The notes under the pieces were generated by a model. That model was not told where the DNA came from. It did not search any database and saw only the letters and a list, made by a program, of their open reading frames with translations. Shown piece after piece: positions 17,426 to 25,394 of a stretch of 53,524 nt of DNA (its first letter is position 1; each line of letters starts with the position of its first letter). The position numbers and the translations under genes are program-made. The DNA is taken from contig JBDRRS010000022.1 of NCBI GenBank assembly GCA_043825615.1, positions 1 through 53,524 on the forward strand. The letters are read 5' to 3'. This stretch comes from JBDRMV01 sp043825615 (GTDB lineage: Bacteria > CG03).

Positions 17426-18621
17426 AAATTTTAGTATTAAATTCCAGAATTTATTCGCTGGAGTACGAGCTGCTGAAAATGCCCGAAGAGCGGGTTTTAT
17501 GCGACGGAAGAATCACAAGAATCGGCGCGGAATCTTCCATTATTACGCATAAAATAACCGGCAGAGAACAGGAGAAAATCGTAATGCCCGTTTTTGACCA
17601 CCAGAAGGCGCTTGAAATGATCCTGAAAATTCTCTCCCGGCCGGAAACGGGTCTGATAAAAAGCGCCAAAGATATAAAGGCGCTCGGTCACAGGGTCGTT
17701 CACGGCGGCGAGGACTTTCCGGAATCCGTGAAAATAAACGAGTCCGTTAGAAAAAAGATATATCAGAACATCCAGCTGGCTCCTCTGCACAATCCCTACA
17801 ATCTTAAAGCGATTGACGCGGCTTTAAAGGTTTTTCCTCATACGAGGCAGGTCGCGGTCTTTGACACCTCTTATTATCAGAAGATGCCGCCGGAGGCGTA
17901 TTATTACGCCCTGCCCTTTCATCTCTACAAAGAACACCAGATAAGAAGATACGGTTTTCACGGAATCTCGCACAAATATGTGTGCGAAAACGCGGCAAAA
18001 ATACTGAAGAAACCGTTAAAGAATCTGAAAATAATATCTTTTCATCTCGGCCAGGGTTGCTCGGTGTCCGCTATCAGGGATTGCGCTCCGATGGATACGT
18101 CCATGGGGTTTTCCCCTCTGAGCGGTCTCGTGATGACGACCCGATGCGGCAATGTCGACCCGGAAATTGTGATATATCTTTCAAAACTCGGATGGAACAT
18201 CACGGAAATTGAGACAATGCTGAACAAAGATGCGGGGATTCTCGGCATTTCCGGCGTAAGCGACAATATGAAAGACGTGATTGAAGCCGCGGAAAAAGGA
18301 GATGAGCGTTCTAAACTGGCTATCGACATCTTCTGTTACGCCGCAAGGAAATATTTTTTCTCTTATTTCGGAATTCTGGAAGGGGCGAACGTAATAATAT
18401 TCACCGGCGGCATCGCGGTAAACTCTCCGCTCATAAGAAAAAAGATTCTTCAGGGATCAAAATTCATCGGAGTCGAAATCGATTCCGCAAAGAACAAAAA
18501 AACGGTCGCCTGCGCGGGAAGAATAGAGAGCAAATCCAGCAAAGTTAAAATCCTTGTGATACCGCGTAACGAAGGGATACTGATTGCCAGAGAGACATAT
18601 AAAATAACCGGAGGCAAATAA
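17422..18621 (+). CDS. Divergent acetate kinase-family protein
   Basis: A 399-residue ASKHA kinase clearly of the acetate kinase family (GHRVVHGG, LAPLHNPYN, FDTSYYQKMPPEAYYYALP, RRYGFHGISH, DTSMGFSPLSGLVMTTR). It would make ATP and acetate from acetyl phosphate, the energy step of acetogenesis. Several usually invariant spots differ. The N-terminal NAGSSSLK is NSRIYSLE, HLGNG is HLGQG, TRSGDIDP is TRCGNVDP, and GIGENS in the nucleotide site is GIAVNS. The catalytic His and Arg motifs remain. It may be an active variant with altered phosphoryl donor or acyl substrate, or have a regulatory role. No phosphotransacetylase is in the window. ATGA overlap with acsD places it in the acs operon. Confidence 0.85.
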   Translation: MKILVLNSRIYSLEYELLKMPEERVLCDGRITRIGAESSIITHKITGREQEKIVMPVFDHQKALEMILKILSRPETGLIKSAKDIKALGHRVVHGGEDFPESVKINESVRKKIYQNIQLAPLHNPYNLKAIDAALKVFPHTRQVAVFDTSYYQKMPPEAYYYALPFHLYKEHQIRRYGFHGISHKYVCENAAKILKKPLKNLKIISFHLGQGCSVSAIRDCAPMDTSMGFSPLSGLVMTTRCGNVDPEIVIYLSKLGWNITEIETMLNKDAGILGISGVSDNMKDVIEAAEKGDERSKLAIDIFCYAARKYFFSYFGILEGANVIIFTGGIAVNSPLIRKKILQGSKFIGVEIDSAKNKKTVACAGRIESKSSKVKILVIPRNEGILIARETYKITGGK

Positions 18622-18627
18622 AAGCGT

Positions 18628-18651
18628 CTGCCGGCGGCCTGCCCGGCAGGC
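18628..18651. repeat. Short GC-rich inverted repeat upstream of acsE
   Basis: CTGCCGGCGGCCTGCCCGGCAG contains overlapping dyads, the best being GCCTGCCCGGCAGGC at 18637-18651. It lies in the 42-base gap between the acetate kinase-like gene and acsE and would form a hairpin just ahead of the acsE ribosome site (GGGGG). It may be a repeat or a regulatory hairpin; no other copy was seen in the window. Confidence 0.45.
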
Positions 18652-18663
18652 AAGGGGGATGAA

Positions 18664-19455
18664 ATGTATTTAATAGGCGAGAGAATTAACGGGATGTTTG
18701 AAGACATCAAGAAAGCTGTTCAGGAAAAGGACGAGGGTGTTATAAAGCACTGGGTCGAAGAGCAGATAAAGGAGGGCGCGGACGCGCTCGACGTAAACGC
18801 GGGACCGTCTTCCGACAAACCGCTCGAAGCGATGGAATGGCTTATCGGTACGGTAAGAAAGCACACGGACATTACTCTCGCAGTGGATACCACAAAACTC
18901 AATGTAATGGAAAGAGGCCTGGAACTTGCGGGGGAGGGCAAAGGGATTATTAATTCCGCAAACGGAGAACCCAATAAACTGGCGAAACTTTTAGACCTTG
19001 CGAAAAAATACAAGGCGAAGGTCATAGGCCTTACAATGAATGAAAAGGGAATTCCGGTGGATGCCTCGCAGAGGGTTGAGATTGCCGCCCAGATTATAAC
19101 GAGCGCGACGGAAGCCGGGATTTCGCCGGACGATCTTTTCATTGACGCCGTGATTCTTCCCGTCAACGTTGCGCAGGGCCACCCGCCGCAGGTCTTGGAG
19201 ACCATATCACAGGTGAAGATGCTCTGCGACCCTCCGTGCAGAGCCGTGCTGGGGTTGAGCAATGTTTCGCAGAAGTGCAATAACCGCCCTCTGATTAACA
19301 AGGTTTATCTTGTAATGGCGATTGCGCGGGGTCTGGATGCGGCAATCGTGGATGTGTGCGACAGGGACCTTGTTGACAGCGCGATTTGCGCCGAGCTTCT
19401 CCTTAACAAACAGATTTACTGCGATAATTACTGCGAAGCTTACAGAAAGAAATAA
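18664..19455 (+). CDS. acsE: Methyl-THF : corrinoid iron-sulfur protein methyltransferase
   Basis: Transfers the methyl group of methyl-THF to the Co(I) corrinoid of AcsCD, joining the methyl and carbonyl branches. It is a 263-residue pterin-binding TIM barrel with LIGERIN at the start, EGADALDVNAGP for pterin binding, VDTTKLNVME, GIINSANGE and the NVSQKCNNRPLIN loop that carries a conserved Asn. Length and motifs are typical for AcsE. It closes the carbonyl-branch operon. Confidence 0.95.
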   Translation: MYLIGERINGMFEDIKKAVQEKDEGVIKHWVEEQIKEGADALDVNAGPSSDKPLEAMEWLIGTVRKHTDITLAVDTTKLNVMERGLELAGEGKGIINSANGEPNKLAKLLDLAKKYKAKVIGLTMNEKGIPVDASQRVEIAAQIITSATEAGISPDDLFIDAVILPVNVAQGHPPQVLETISQVKMLCDPPCRAVLGLSNVSQKCNNRPLINKVYLVMAIARGLDAAIVDVCDRDLVDSAICAELLLNKQIYCDNYCEAYRKK

Positions 19456-19510
19456 AAGATGCAAGATACAGGAGAAGGTAGAAGGTAGATGGGGAAACGG
19501 GGTGAGTAAA

Positions 19511-19566
19511 TGTAGGAGCGACTTTCCAGTCGCGATAAGTATCGGGGTTAGAAAACCCCTCCTACA
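19511..19566. repeat. Three-stem palindromic element between acsE and fchA
   Basis: Outer arms TGTAGGAG and CTCCTACA enclose two hairpins, CGACTTTCCAGTCG and GGGGTTAGAAAACCCC, giving a three-way-junction shape over 56 bases. The TGTAGGAGCGACTTTCCAGTCGCGA core resembles REP-type repeats common in environmental genomes. The whole 155-base gap to fchA otherwise holds a degenerate GGTAGAAGGTAGATGGGG stretch (around 19482-19496). Confidence 0.75.
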
Positions 19567-19610
19567 AAAAAAATATTTGCGTCCGCAGGCAGCATTAGGA
19601 GTATTTTAAA

Positions 19611-20252
19611 ATGAAAGAAAAAAATAAATATTTTCCCGGGCTTCCGGTAATCGAATATCTTGAAGAAGCAGCAAGCGGAAAACCCGTACCTGGCGGCGGC
19701 AGCGTTGCGGCGCTTTCAGCGGCGCTGGGCGCCTCGCTGATGGAGATGGTTGCGAATTTTACCGTGGGGAAGGAAAAGTATGCGCCGGTTGAGGAGGAAG
19801 TAAATAAAATTCTGTCGGAGACAACATCTTTCAGGCAGGAACTTGTAGAACTGGTGCAGGCGGATACGGAGGTTTACGGACTCCTTTCGGCGGCATTCAA
19901 ACTGCCGAAACAAACCGAAGTTGAGAAAAATACGCGCGCACATGCAATTCAGAAATCTCTTAAAGACGCATGCTCGGTGCCGACCCGGATTGCGGAACTC
20001 TGCGTAAAACTTTCTGCTTTATGTCAGGAACTTGCCGGCGGCGGCAACCCGAACCTGATAACGGACGTCGGGGTGGCAATAAATCTTCTTTCAGCCGCTT
20101 TCAAAAGCGCGCTTCTCAATGTTGAAATAAACCTTAAAAGCATTAAGGACGATGAATATGTTTTAGTGTTAAAGGGGAAAATTAATAAGTGGCGTGAACA
20201 GATTGTGGAAAACAAAAAGAAGACAAACAGCGTGATAAAATTGAAAATGTAA
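19611..20252 (+). CDS. fchA: Methenyltetrahydrofolate cyclohydrolase (FTCD family)
   Basis: Interconverts formyl- and methenyl-THF in the methyl branch. It is a 213-residue all-helical protein of the formiminotransferase-cyclodeaminase family, with PVPGGGSVAALSAALGASL near residues 22-40 and the conserved NPNLITDVGVAINLL motif. It is separate from the bifunctional FolD encoded at 23999, so the cyclohydrolase step is covered twice. A repeat element precedes it and another follows. Confidence 0.92.
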   Translation: MKEKNKYFPGLPVIEYLEEAASGKPVPGGGSVAALSAALGASLMEMVANFTVGKEKYAPVEEEVNKILSETTSFRQELVELVQADTEVYGLLSAAFKLPKQTEVEKNTRAHAIQKSLKDACSVPTRIAELCVKLSALCQELAGGGNPNLITDVGVAINLLSAAFKSALLNVEINLKSIKDDEYVLVLKGKINKWREQIVENKKKTNSVIKLKM

Positions 20253-20280
20253 AATGGGGTCAGTGTAAAATGTGTAAAAT

Positions 20281-20333
20281 GGGGTCAGGTCTTGCAATCC
20301 AACAAATTATGTGTTAATGCAAGACCTGACCCC
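20281..20333. repeat. GGGGTCAGGTCTTGCA hairpin upstream of fhs
   Basis: Perfect 16-base arms, GGGGTCAGGTCTTGCA at 20281-20296 and TGCAAGACCTGACCCC at 20318-20333, with a 21-base loop. A partial extra half (AAAATGGGGTCAG) lies just upstream at 20260-20272. The motif resembles a known class of REP-like palindromes associated with IS200-type (RAYT) transposases in other genomes. It ends 15 bases before the fhs start and abuts a run of 11 G. Confidence 0.85.
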
Positions 20334-20348
20334 CCAAGGGGGGGGGGG

Positions 20349-22043
20349 ATGAAAAGTGATTTGGAGATTGCGCAGAGTTCAAAGCTGGAACCGATTGAGA
20401 AAATCGCGGAAAAAGCGGGTATATCCAGAAAATATCTGGAACTGCACGGGGATTTTAAAGCAAAGATAAAACTGGAAATCCTCGAAGAGATTAAGGATAA
20501 ACCCCAGGGTAAGTATATTGACGTAACCGCAATCACCCCGACGCCCCTCGGCGAAGGAAAAACGGTTACAACAATCGGGCTTTCGCTCGGGCTTAATAAA
20601 ATCGGTAAAAACGTGTGCACCTGCATACGCCAGCCGTCCCTTGGCCCCGTATTCGGAATAAAGGGCGGAGCCGCCGGCGGGGGTTACTCCCAGGTAATTC
20701 CCATGGAGGATTTTAACCTTCACCTTACGGGCGACGTTCACGCGGTTGGTCTTGCTCACAATCTCTGCGCCGCGTTCCTTGACAACTCCGTTCTCAAGGG
20801 AAACCCCATGAAAATCGATCCGGCAACAATAGCATGGAGGAGGGTGATGGATATATCCGACAGGTTCCTGAGAAATATCGTAATAGGTCTCGGCGGAAAA
20901 CTGGACGGTATTCCGAGAGAGTCCGGCTTCGACATAACCGTGGCCTCGGAAGTTATGGCGATTCTGGCGCTTACCACCGGTCTGGCGGATTTGCGCAAAC
21001 GCCTGGGAAAGATTGTCCTTGCTTCAAACATTGACGGGAAACCCGTAACAGCGGAAGATATAAAAGTGGCGGGAGCCATGGCGGTTCTTCTGAAGGACGC
21101 CATTAAGCCGACCCTCATGCAGACGACGGAGCATACGCCCTGCTTTGTCCATGCGGGACCTTTTGCGAATATCGCCCACGGGAATTCCTCGATTCTTGCC
21201 GATAAGATTGCTTTAAGATTGTTTGATTACGTTGTTACCGAGTCCGGGTTCGGTGCGGACTGCGGAATGGAAAAATTTCTGAATATTAAGTGCAGATACT
21301 CGGGTATCGCGCCTGATTGTATAGTCATGGTAGCCACGGTAAGAGCCCTCAAGATGCATTCGGGCAAATTCAAGGTTGTCCCCGGAAGGCCGCTGGATGC
21401 GGGCCTGGTAAAGGAAAATATTCCCGCCCTGGAAGAAGGTCTGGTAAACCTGCAGAAGCACGTGGAAAACGCTCTTTTATTCGGCGTGCCCGTGGTCGTT
21501 GCGGTTAACAAATTCGTGCCCGATACGTGTCAAGAAATAGATTTAATCAAAAAGCGGGCGAAGGAATTCGGAGCGGAGGCGGCGGTGGAAAGTGATGTGT
21601 GGGCAAAAGGCGGAGAAGGCGGGAAAGCGCTGGCTGAGGCGGTTGTCCGCGCCTGCGATAAAAAGAGCGATTTCAAATTTCTGTATCCTCTTGATATTCC
21701 CATAAAGGATAAAATTCATACGATTGCTACAAAAATTTACGGGGCAAAGGATGTATCCTATACTCCTGTCGCGGAACAACAGATTGATTACTTTACCAGG
21801 AACGGCTTTGATAAACTGCCGCTTTGTATGGCAAAGACGCATCTGTCTCTTTCGCATGACCCCGAGCTCAAAGGACGTCCTGCGGGATACACTTTACCGA
21901 TAAGAGAGGTGCGGGCTTCGGTCGGCGCGGGATTCCTGTATCCCCTGTGCGGGGCAATGAGGACGATGCCGGGTCTCCCGACACATCCCGCCGGTGAAAA
22001 AGTGGATATCGACAAATCCGGGAAAGTCGTCGGCCTGTTTTAA
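20349..22043 (+). CDS. fhs: Formate-tetrahydrofolate ligase
   Basis: Activates formate with ATP to 10-formyl-THF, the first folate step of the methyl branch. It is 564 residues with the ATP-binding TPLGEGKTVTTIGLSLGL near residues 63-80, RQPSLGPVFGIKGGAAGGG, and DNSVLKGNPMKIDPATIAWRR split across the conserved core. The ATG at 20349 is chosen because an upstream in-frame ATG (20292) would put the repeat hairpin in the protein. The ribosome site is a run of 11 G (20338-20348), which is unusual and touches the start codon. The next folate gene folD is displaced by an accessory insert. Confidence 0.95.
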   Translation: MKSDLEIAQSSKLEPIEKIAEKAGISRKYLELHGDFKAKIKLEILEEIKDKPQGKYIDVTAITPTPLGEGKTVTTIGLSLGLNKIGKNVCTCIRQPSLGPVFGIKGGAAGGGYSQVIPMEDFNLHLTGDVHAVGLAHNLCAAFLDNSVLKGNPMKIDPATIAWRRVMDISDRFLRNIVIGLGGKLDGIPRESGFDITVASEVMAILALTTGLADLRKRLGKIVLASNIDGKPVTAEDIKVAGAMAVLLKDAIKPTLMQTTEHTPCFVHAGPFANIAHGNSSILADKIALRLFDYVVTESGFGADCGMEKFLNIKCRYSGIAPDCIVMVATVRALKMHSGKFKVVPGRPLDAGLVKENIPALEEGLVNLQKHVENALLFGVPVVVAVNKFVPDTCQEIDLIKKRAKEFGAEAAVESDVWAKGGEGGKALAEAVVRACDKKSDFKFLYPLDIPIKDKIHTIATKIYGAKDVSYTPVAEQQIDYFTRNGFDKLPLCMAKTHLSLSHDPELKGRPAGYTLPIREVRASVGAGFLYPLCGAMRTMPGLPTHPAGEKVDIDKSGKVVGLF

Positions 22044-22086
22044 TTTAACTCATTTTTGAATTAGAATATGGCTTAAGAATGAGTGC

Positions 22087-22111
22087 AGGATTTTGTAAGT
22101 TACAAAATCCT
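22087..22111. repeat. 25-base palindrome downstream of fhs
   Basis: AGGATTTTGTAA and TTACAAAATCCT are perfect 12-base arms around a single G. The stem could act as a transcription stop after fhs, but no T-run follows, so an operator or a small repeat is equally possible. The surrounding 174 bases contain no gene. Confidence 0.5.
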
Positions 22112-22154
22112 AATTCTCCTTAACAGGTTTCAACAGAAATACACACATTCCTGC

Positions 22155-22183
22155 TTTGAATTAGGGTGACATAATGGTATAAT
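22155..22183 (+). promoter_or_regulatory. Candidate sigma-70-type promoter ahead of the accessory insert
   Basis: A perfect TATAAT lies at 22178-22183 with TTTGAA/TTGAAT 16-17 bases upstream. It is 34 bases before the ATG of the membrane-protein gene at 22218 and suggests that the insert between fhs and folD is transcribed on its own. Confidence 0.45.
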
Positions 22184-22217
22184 GTTAATAATTAAAATTA
22201 TATAAAGGCTTAACGTT

Positions 22218-22610
22218 ATGCATTTCTTTCATTTGTTTACATTTAGAGTTCAGGAACTTTCTGGGATTTTATTTATTTTTGCTGTTATATGTAGTTTAGT
22301 TTGTATTATAAAATCTATCACGGAAGTAGTAGCTTTCAAACGTCTAAAAGTAATAAAGGTATTCTGGATAGACATTTGTGCTTGGTGTGGGATATTGTGT
22401 GCATTTTTAGGATTGCTTGTGGGCGGTATTGAACTAATATATGATTTGTATAGAATTGCAAACAACTTAACAGATATTCTATCAATTATAACTATTGTTT
22501 TTATTACATTTGGGAAATATATATATTTCATAATACTGGCAATATTTTTAATTGTGATATCTATTGTAGAAAAGTTTTTAGTTCAAGAAAAAGTACCTGT
22601 CACCTTTTAA
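22218..22610 (+). CDS. Hypothetical membrane protein
   Basis: No family is recognised. The 130 residues contain three or four hydrophobic stretches, roughly residues 14-32, 48-68, 85-100 and 102-120, with few charges between, so it should be an inner-membrane protein. Base composition is much more AT-rich than in the flanking folate genes, which points to acquired DNA. The C-terminal KVPVTF is encoded by GTACCTGTCACCTTTT, which looks like one arm of a dispersed repeat, so the original end may be lost. It is one base away from the next gene. No clear ribosome site. Confidence 0.55.
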   Translation: MHFFHLFTFRVQELSGILFIFAVICSLVCIIKSITEVVAFKRLKVIKVFWIDICAWCGILCAFLGLLVGGIELIYDLYRIANNLTDILSIITIVFITFGKYIYFIILAIFLIVISIVEKFLVQEKVPVTF

Positions 22611-22611
22611 T

Positions 22612-24015
22612 ATGAAACTCGGAAAGAAAGATTTGGAAATAATTCTGCAGGAAGGCGAGGGCTACAGGATTGAGTTTAAGGAGAACTTATCAAACCTTGA
22701 CAAAGAGCTTGTTGCTTTTGCAAATTCTTCAGGCGGTAAAATACTTATAGGTATTACTGACAGTAAAAAAATAAAAGGTATAGCAGTAACTAACAAACTC
22801 AAATCCCAGATTCAGGATATCGCAAATAATTGCCAGCCGGCGGTAAAAATCCTTTTTGAAGAATACAAAAGCATCCTTATCATAGAAGTCCGTGAGGGTA
22901 AGGATAAGCCATATAAATGCTCGCACGGCTTTTATACAAGAGTCGGGCCGAATTCGCGAAAACTCAACAGGAATGAAATTATAGGTTTTTTCAAATCAGA
23001 AGGAGAAATCAGGTTTGACGAGCTTATAAACCTGAAATTTAATTACAATACGCACTTTAGTATTGAAAAGTTTAAAAAATTTCTTCGCTTAGCAGGTATG
23101 TCAAATATCCTTGATACAGCAACAACGCTAATAAATTTAAGCGTTACAGAAAAACAGAACGGCAGGCTGATTTTTAACAATACCGGAATACTTTTCTTTG
23201 CAAAAAATCTTCAGGATATATATTTTCATACAGCCGTGACCTGTGCGCTTTACAAAGGCGATGAGAAGGTGGAGGTATTGGACAGGAAAGATTTCAACGA
23301 AGATATTGTTAGTAATATCAACGATGCAATGAATTTTCTGAAAAAGAATATCCCTGTAAGATATGAAATGACGGGTACACCGAGGAGAAAGGAAGTTCCG
23401 GAAATTCCTTTTGATGCGCTCCGTGAAGCAATAATAAATGCAGTCGCACACAGGGATTATTTTGAAAAAGGCACGAATGTGATGGTGGAAATATTTGACG
23501 ACAGGATTGTAATAACGAATTTCGGCGGTTTGCCGAAAGGATTAAAACCCGAAGACTTTGGCACAAAAAGCGTTCTCCGTAATCCCAATATTGCGGACTT
23601 ATTGAATAAGATTAAATACATTGAAAAGATGGGTACGGGTATAAGCAAAATCAGAAAGCTTATCAGAGAAGCCGGCTTAAAATCACCGAAGTTTGAGTTT
23701 GGCACATTTTTCACGGTGACTTTTTACAGGCCGGAGAAAAAATATAAGGGAAAACCGGTAAAAGGCACTACCCCCAAAACTACCCCCAAAACTACCCCCA
23801 AAACCATTGAGGCGATATTGGAGATTATTAAGAAGAATCCGGAAATAAAAAAAGAACAACTTGCTCAAGAATTTAAGATGACCGTTGACGGTATTAAATA
23901 CCATGTACGGAACCTGAGAAAAAAAAGAATTATAAAATGGGTGGGCTCGAGCAAGGGTGGTCACTGGAAAATATTAGGGGAGAAAAAAGGAGTGAGGAAT
24001 GGAAAAGATTATTGA
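22612..24015 (+). CDS. AlbA_2/Schlafen-type ATP-binding protein with winged-helix tail (COG2865-like)
   Basis: A 467-residue putative transcriptional regulator. The N-terminal AlbA_2 domain (about residues 10-130) has EFKENLSNLDKELVAFANS and GGKILIGITD. The middle has the HATPase-like region with EIPFDALREAIINAVAHRDY. A TTPK linker encoded by a tandem repeat (23767-23802) leads to a C-terminal winged helix (KKEQLAQEFKMTVDGIKYHV). Such proteins are common near mobile or defence genes; their role is not settled. It sits between fhs and folD, and its last 17 bases overlap the folD start, so folD may depend on its transcription. Confidence 0.82.
   Translation: MKLGKKDLEIILQEGEGYRIEFKENLSNLDKELVAFANSSGGKILIGITDSKKIKGIAVTNKLKSQIQDIANNCQPAVKILFEEYKSILIIEVREGKDKPYKCSHGFYTRVGPNSRKLNRNEIIGFFKSEGEIRFDELINLKFNYNTHFSIEKFKKFLRLAGMSNILDTATTLINLSVTEKQNGRLIFNNTGILFFAKNLQDIYFHTAVTCALYKGDEKVEVLDRKDFNEDIVSNINDAMNFLKKNIPVRYEMTGTPRRKEVPEIPFDALREAIINAVAHRDYFEKGTNVMVEIFDDRIVITNFGGLPKGLKPEDFGTKSVLRNPNIADLLNKIKYIEKMGTGISKIRKLIREAGLKSPKFEFGTFFTVTFYRPEKKYKGKPVKGTTPKTTPKTTPKTIEAILEIIKKNPEIKKEQLAQEFKMTVDGIKYHVRNLRKKRIIKWVGSSKGGHWKILGEKKGVRNGKDY
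23767..23802 (+). repeat. 12-base tandem repeat, three copies
   Basis: ACTACCCCCAAA is repeated three times in register and encodes the linker TTPKTTPKTTPK of the AlbA_2 protein. Copy number could vary by slippage without changing frame. Confidence 0.85.
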
Positions 24016-24892
24016 CGGAAAAAGTATTGCCGCGGGTATCAAGGAAGAAATCAGGGAGAATGTCGGAAAGATGGCCGGCCCGCCGACGCTGTGCGCGGTG
24101 CAGGTGGGGGAAAATCCCGCCTCGCGGGTTTACGTAAACAACCAGAGGAAGGCGGCGGAAGAACTGGGAATCGGCTACGAACTTGTGGAGATGGCCGATA
24201 CAACTTCTAAAAATGAACTGACAGCCCAAATTGAAAAACTGAATAACGACCCTGCCGTCAGCGGTATAATACTTCAGATGCCGTTGCCTGCGTCGCTGGA
24301 CGCTAAAGAGTTTCAGGCGATAATAAGTCCCCTGAAAGACGTTGAGGGTCTGAACCCGGCGAACCTCGGCAAACTGGTGCTCGGCGAAATCGGTCTCGCG
24401 CCCTGCACTGCGATGGCGGTATGGGAAATAATAAAAAGAGAAAACATTGACATAAAGGGAAAAGAGGCGGTTATCGTCGGGCATTCGGCTATTGTGGGAA
24501 AGCCCGTAAATATGATGCTTCTCTCTTCGCTGAATGAGTCGGCAACAACCACCTGCTGTCACATCGCCACGCGCGACCTTGCTTTCCATACAAAGAGAGC
24601 GGACATCCTGATAGTCGCCGCCGGAAAAGCGGGGCTCATAAAAGGCGAAATGATAAAAGAAGGCGCTGTGGTGATAGACGTGGGAATCAACCGTGTTCCC
24701 GTACTGGACGAGAAAGGGTCTCCCGTCCTGAACGATAAGGGAAAACCAAAAAAAAAGACCGTCGGCGACGTGGAATACGATAAAGCTCTTGAAAGAGCCG
24801 GAAGAATTACCCCTGTCCCGGGAGGCGTCGGCCCTGTGACAACGGCAATTCTGTTTAAGAATCTTCTTTATGCTTGTCAGCGCCGGAAGTAA
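23999..24892 (+). CDS. folD: Methylene-THF dehydrogenase / methenyl-THF cyclohydrolase
   Basis: Bifunctional folate enzyme reducing methenyl-THF to methylene-THF with NAD(P)H. The catalytic YVNNQRK motif has Lys51, SGIILQMPLP forms the folate pocket, and the Rossmann domain has VIVGHSAIVGKPV. The C-terminal TPVPGGVGPVTTAIL signature is complete. The 297 residues are normal. The nucleotide loop has the VGHSAIVGKP form, which does not by itself decide NADH versus NADPH. The ATG overlaps the end of the AlbA_2 gene, and its own end overlaps the formate dehydrogenase NuoE-like gene by 23 bases. Confidence 0.95.
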   Translation: MEKIIDGKSIAAGIKEEIRENVGKMAGPPTLCAVQVGENPASRVYVNNQRKAAEELGIGYELVEMADTTSKNELTAQIEKLNNDPAVSGIILQMPLPASLDAKEFQAIISPLKDVEGLNPANLGKLVLGEIGLAPCTAMAVWEIIKRENIDIKGKEAVIVGHSAIVGKPVNMMLLSSLNESATTTCCHIATRDLAFHTKRADILIVAAGKAGLIKGEMIKEGAVVIDVGINRVPVLDEKGSPVLNDKGKPKKKTVGDVEYDKALERAGRITPVPGGVGPVTTAILFKNLLYACQRRK

Positions 24893-25394
24893 AAAACAGC
24901 GCACTCATAAACTGGGCGCCGGTCGGATTGATAAATTAATACTAAAATACAAAAACAAACCCGGATGTCTGCTCGGAATACTTGAAGAGGCGCAGGAACT
25001 GAACAGATACAAATACCTTCCTGAGGAAACGCTGGAATATATTGCGAAAAAGACGTCGGTTCCACTTTCGCAGGCTTACGGTGTTATTACGTTTTATGCT
25101 TTTTTCAACCTCAAGCCGCAGGGGGAACACATCATTACGGTGTGCCGCGGAACAGCATGTCATACGAGGGGCTCAAAAGAACTTTTAGAAGTAGTAAAGC
25201 CGCTGCTGGATATGGAAGAAATTTCGGATGAAAGTTTTCCCGTTACGACCGGAGACAACAAGTTTACCTTCAGAACAGTGGCATGTTTCGGTCAGTGCGC
25301 CCTTGCTCCGGTAGCGGAAATTGACGGGAAAATATTCAGTCACATTACCCGTGAAAAACTGCGCAAAATAATAAAGGGACTGTCCGCAAAATGA
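24870..25394 (+). CDS. NuoE-like [2Fe-2S] subunit of formate dehydrogenase complex
   Basis: A 174-residue NuoE-family protein with the helical N-domain (YLPEETLEYIAKKT, YGVITFYAFFNLKPQGEH) and [2Fe-2S] ligands in CRGTAC and CFGQC. It differs clearly from the NuoE-like protein at 6523 and has a basic N-terminal extension. It overlaps folD by 23 bases and the NuoF-GltD gene by four, so the complex is coupled to the methyl-branch operon. It is expected to dock on the NuoF part of the next protein. Confidence 0.9.
   Translation: MLVSAGSKKQRTHKLGAGRIDKLILKYKNKPGCLLGILEEAQELNRYKYLPEETLEYIAKKTSVPLSQAYGVITFYAFFNLKPQGEHIITVCRGTACHTRGSKELLEVVKPLLDMEEISDESFPVTTGDNKFTFRTVACFGQCALAPVAEIDGKIFSHITREKLRKIIKGLSAK

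Noticed and set aside
20253..20348. Folate or cobalamin riboswitch ahead of fhs
   Set aside because: The gap is explained by the repeat hairpin, and no riboswitch core was recognised.
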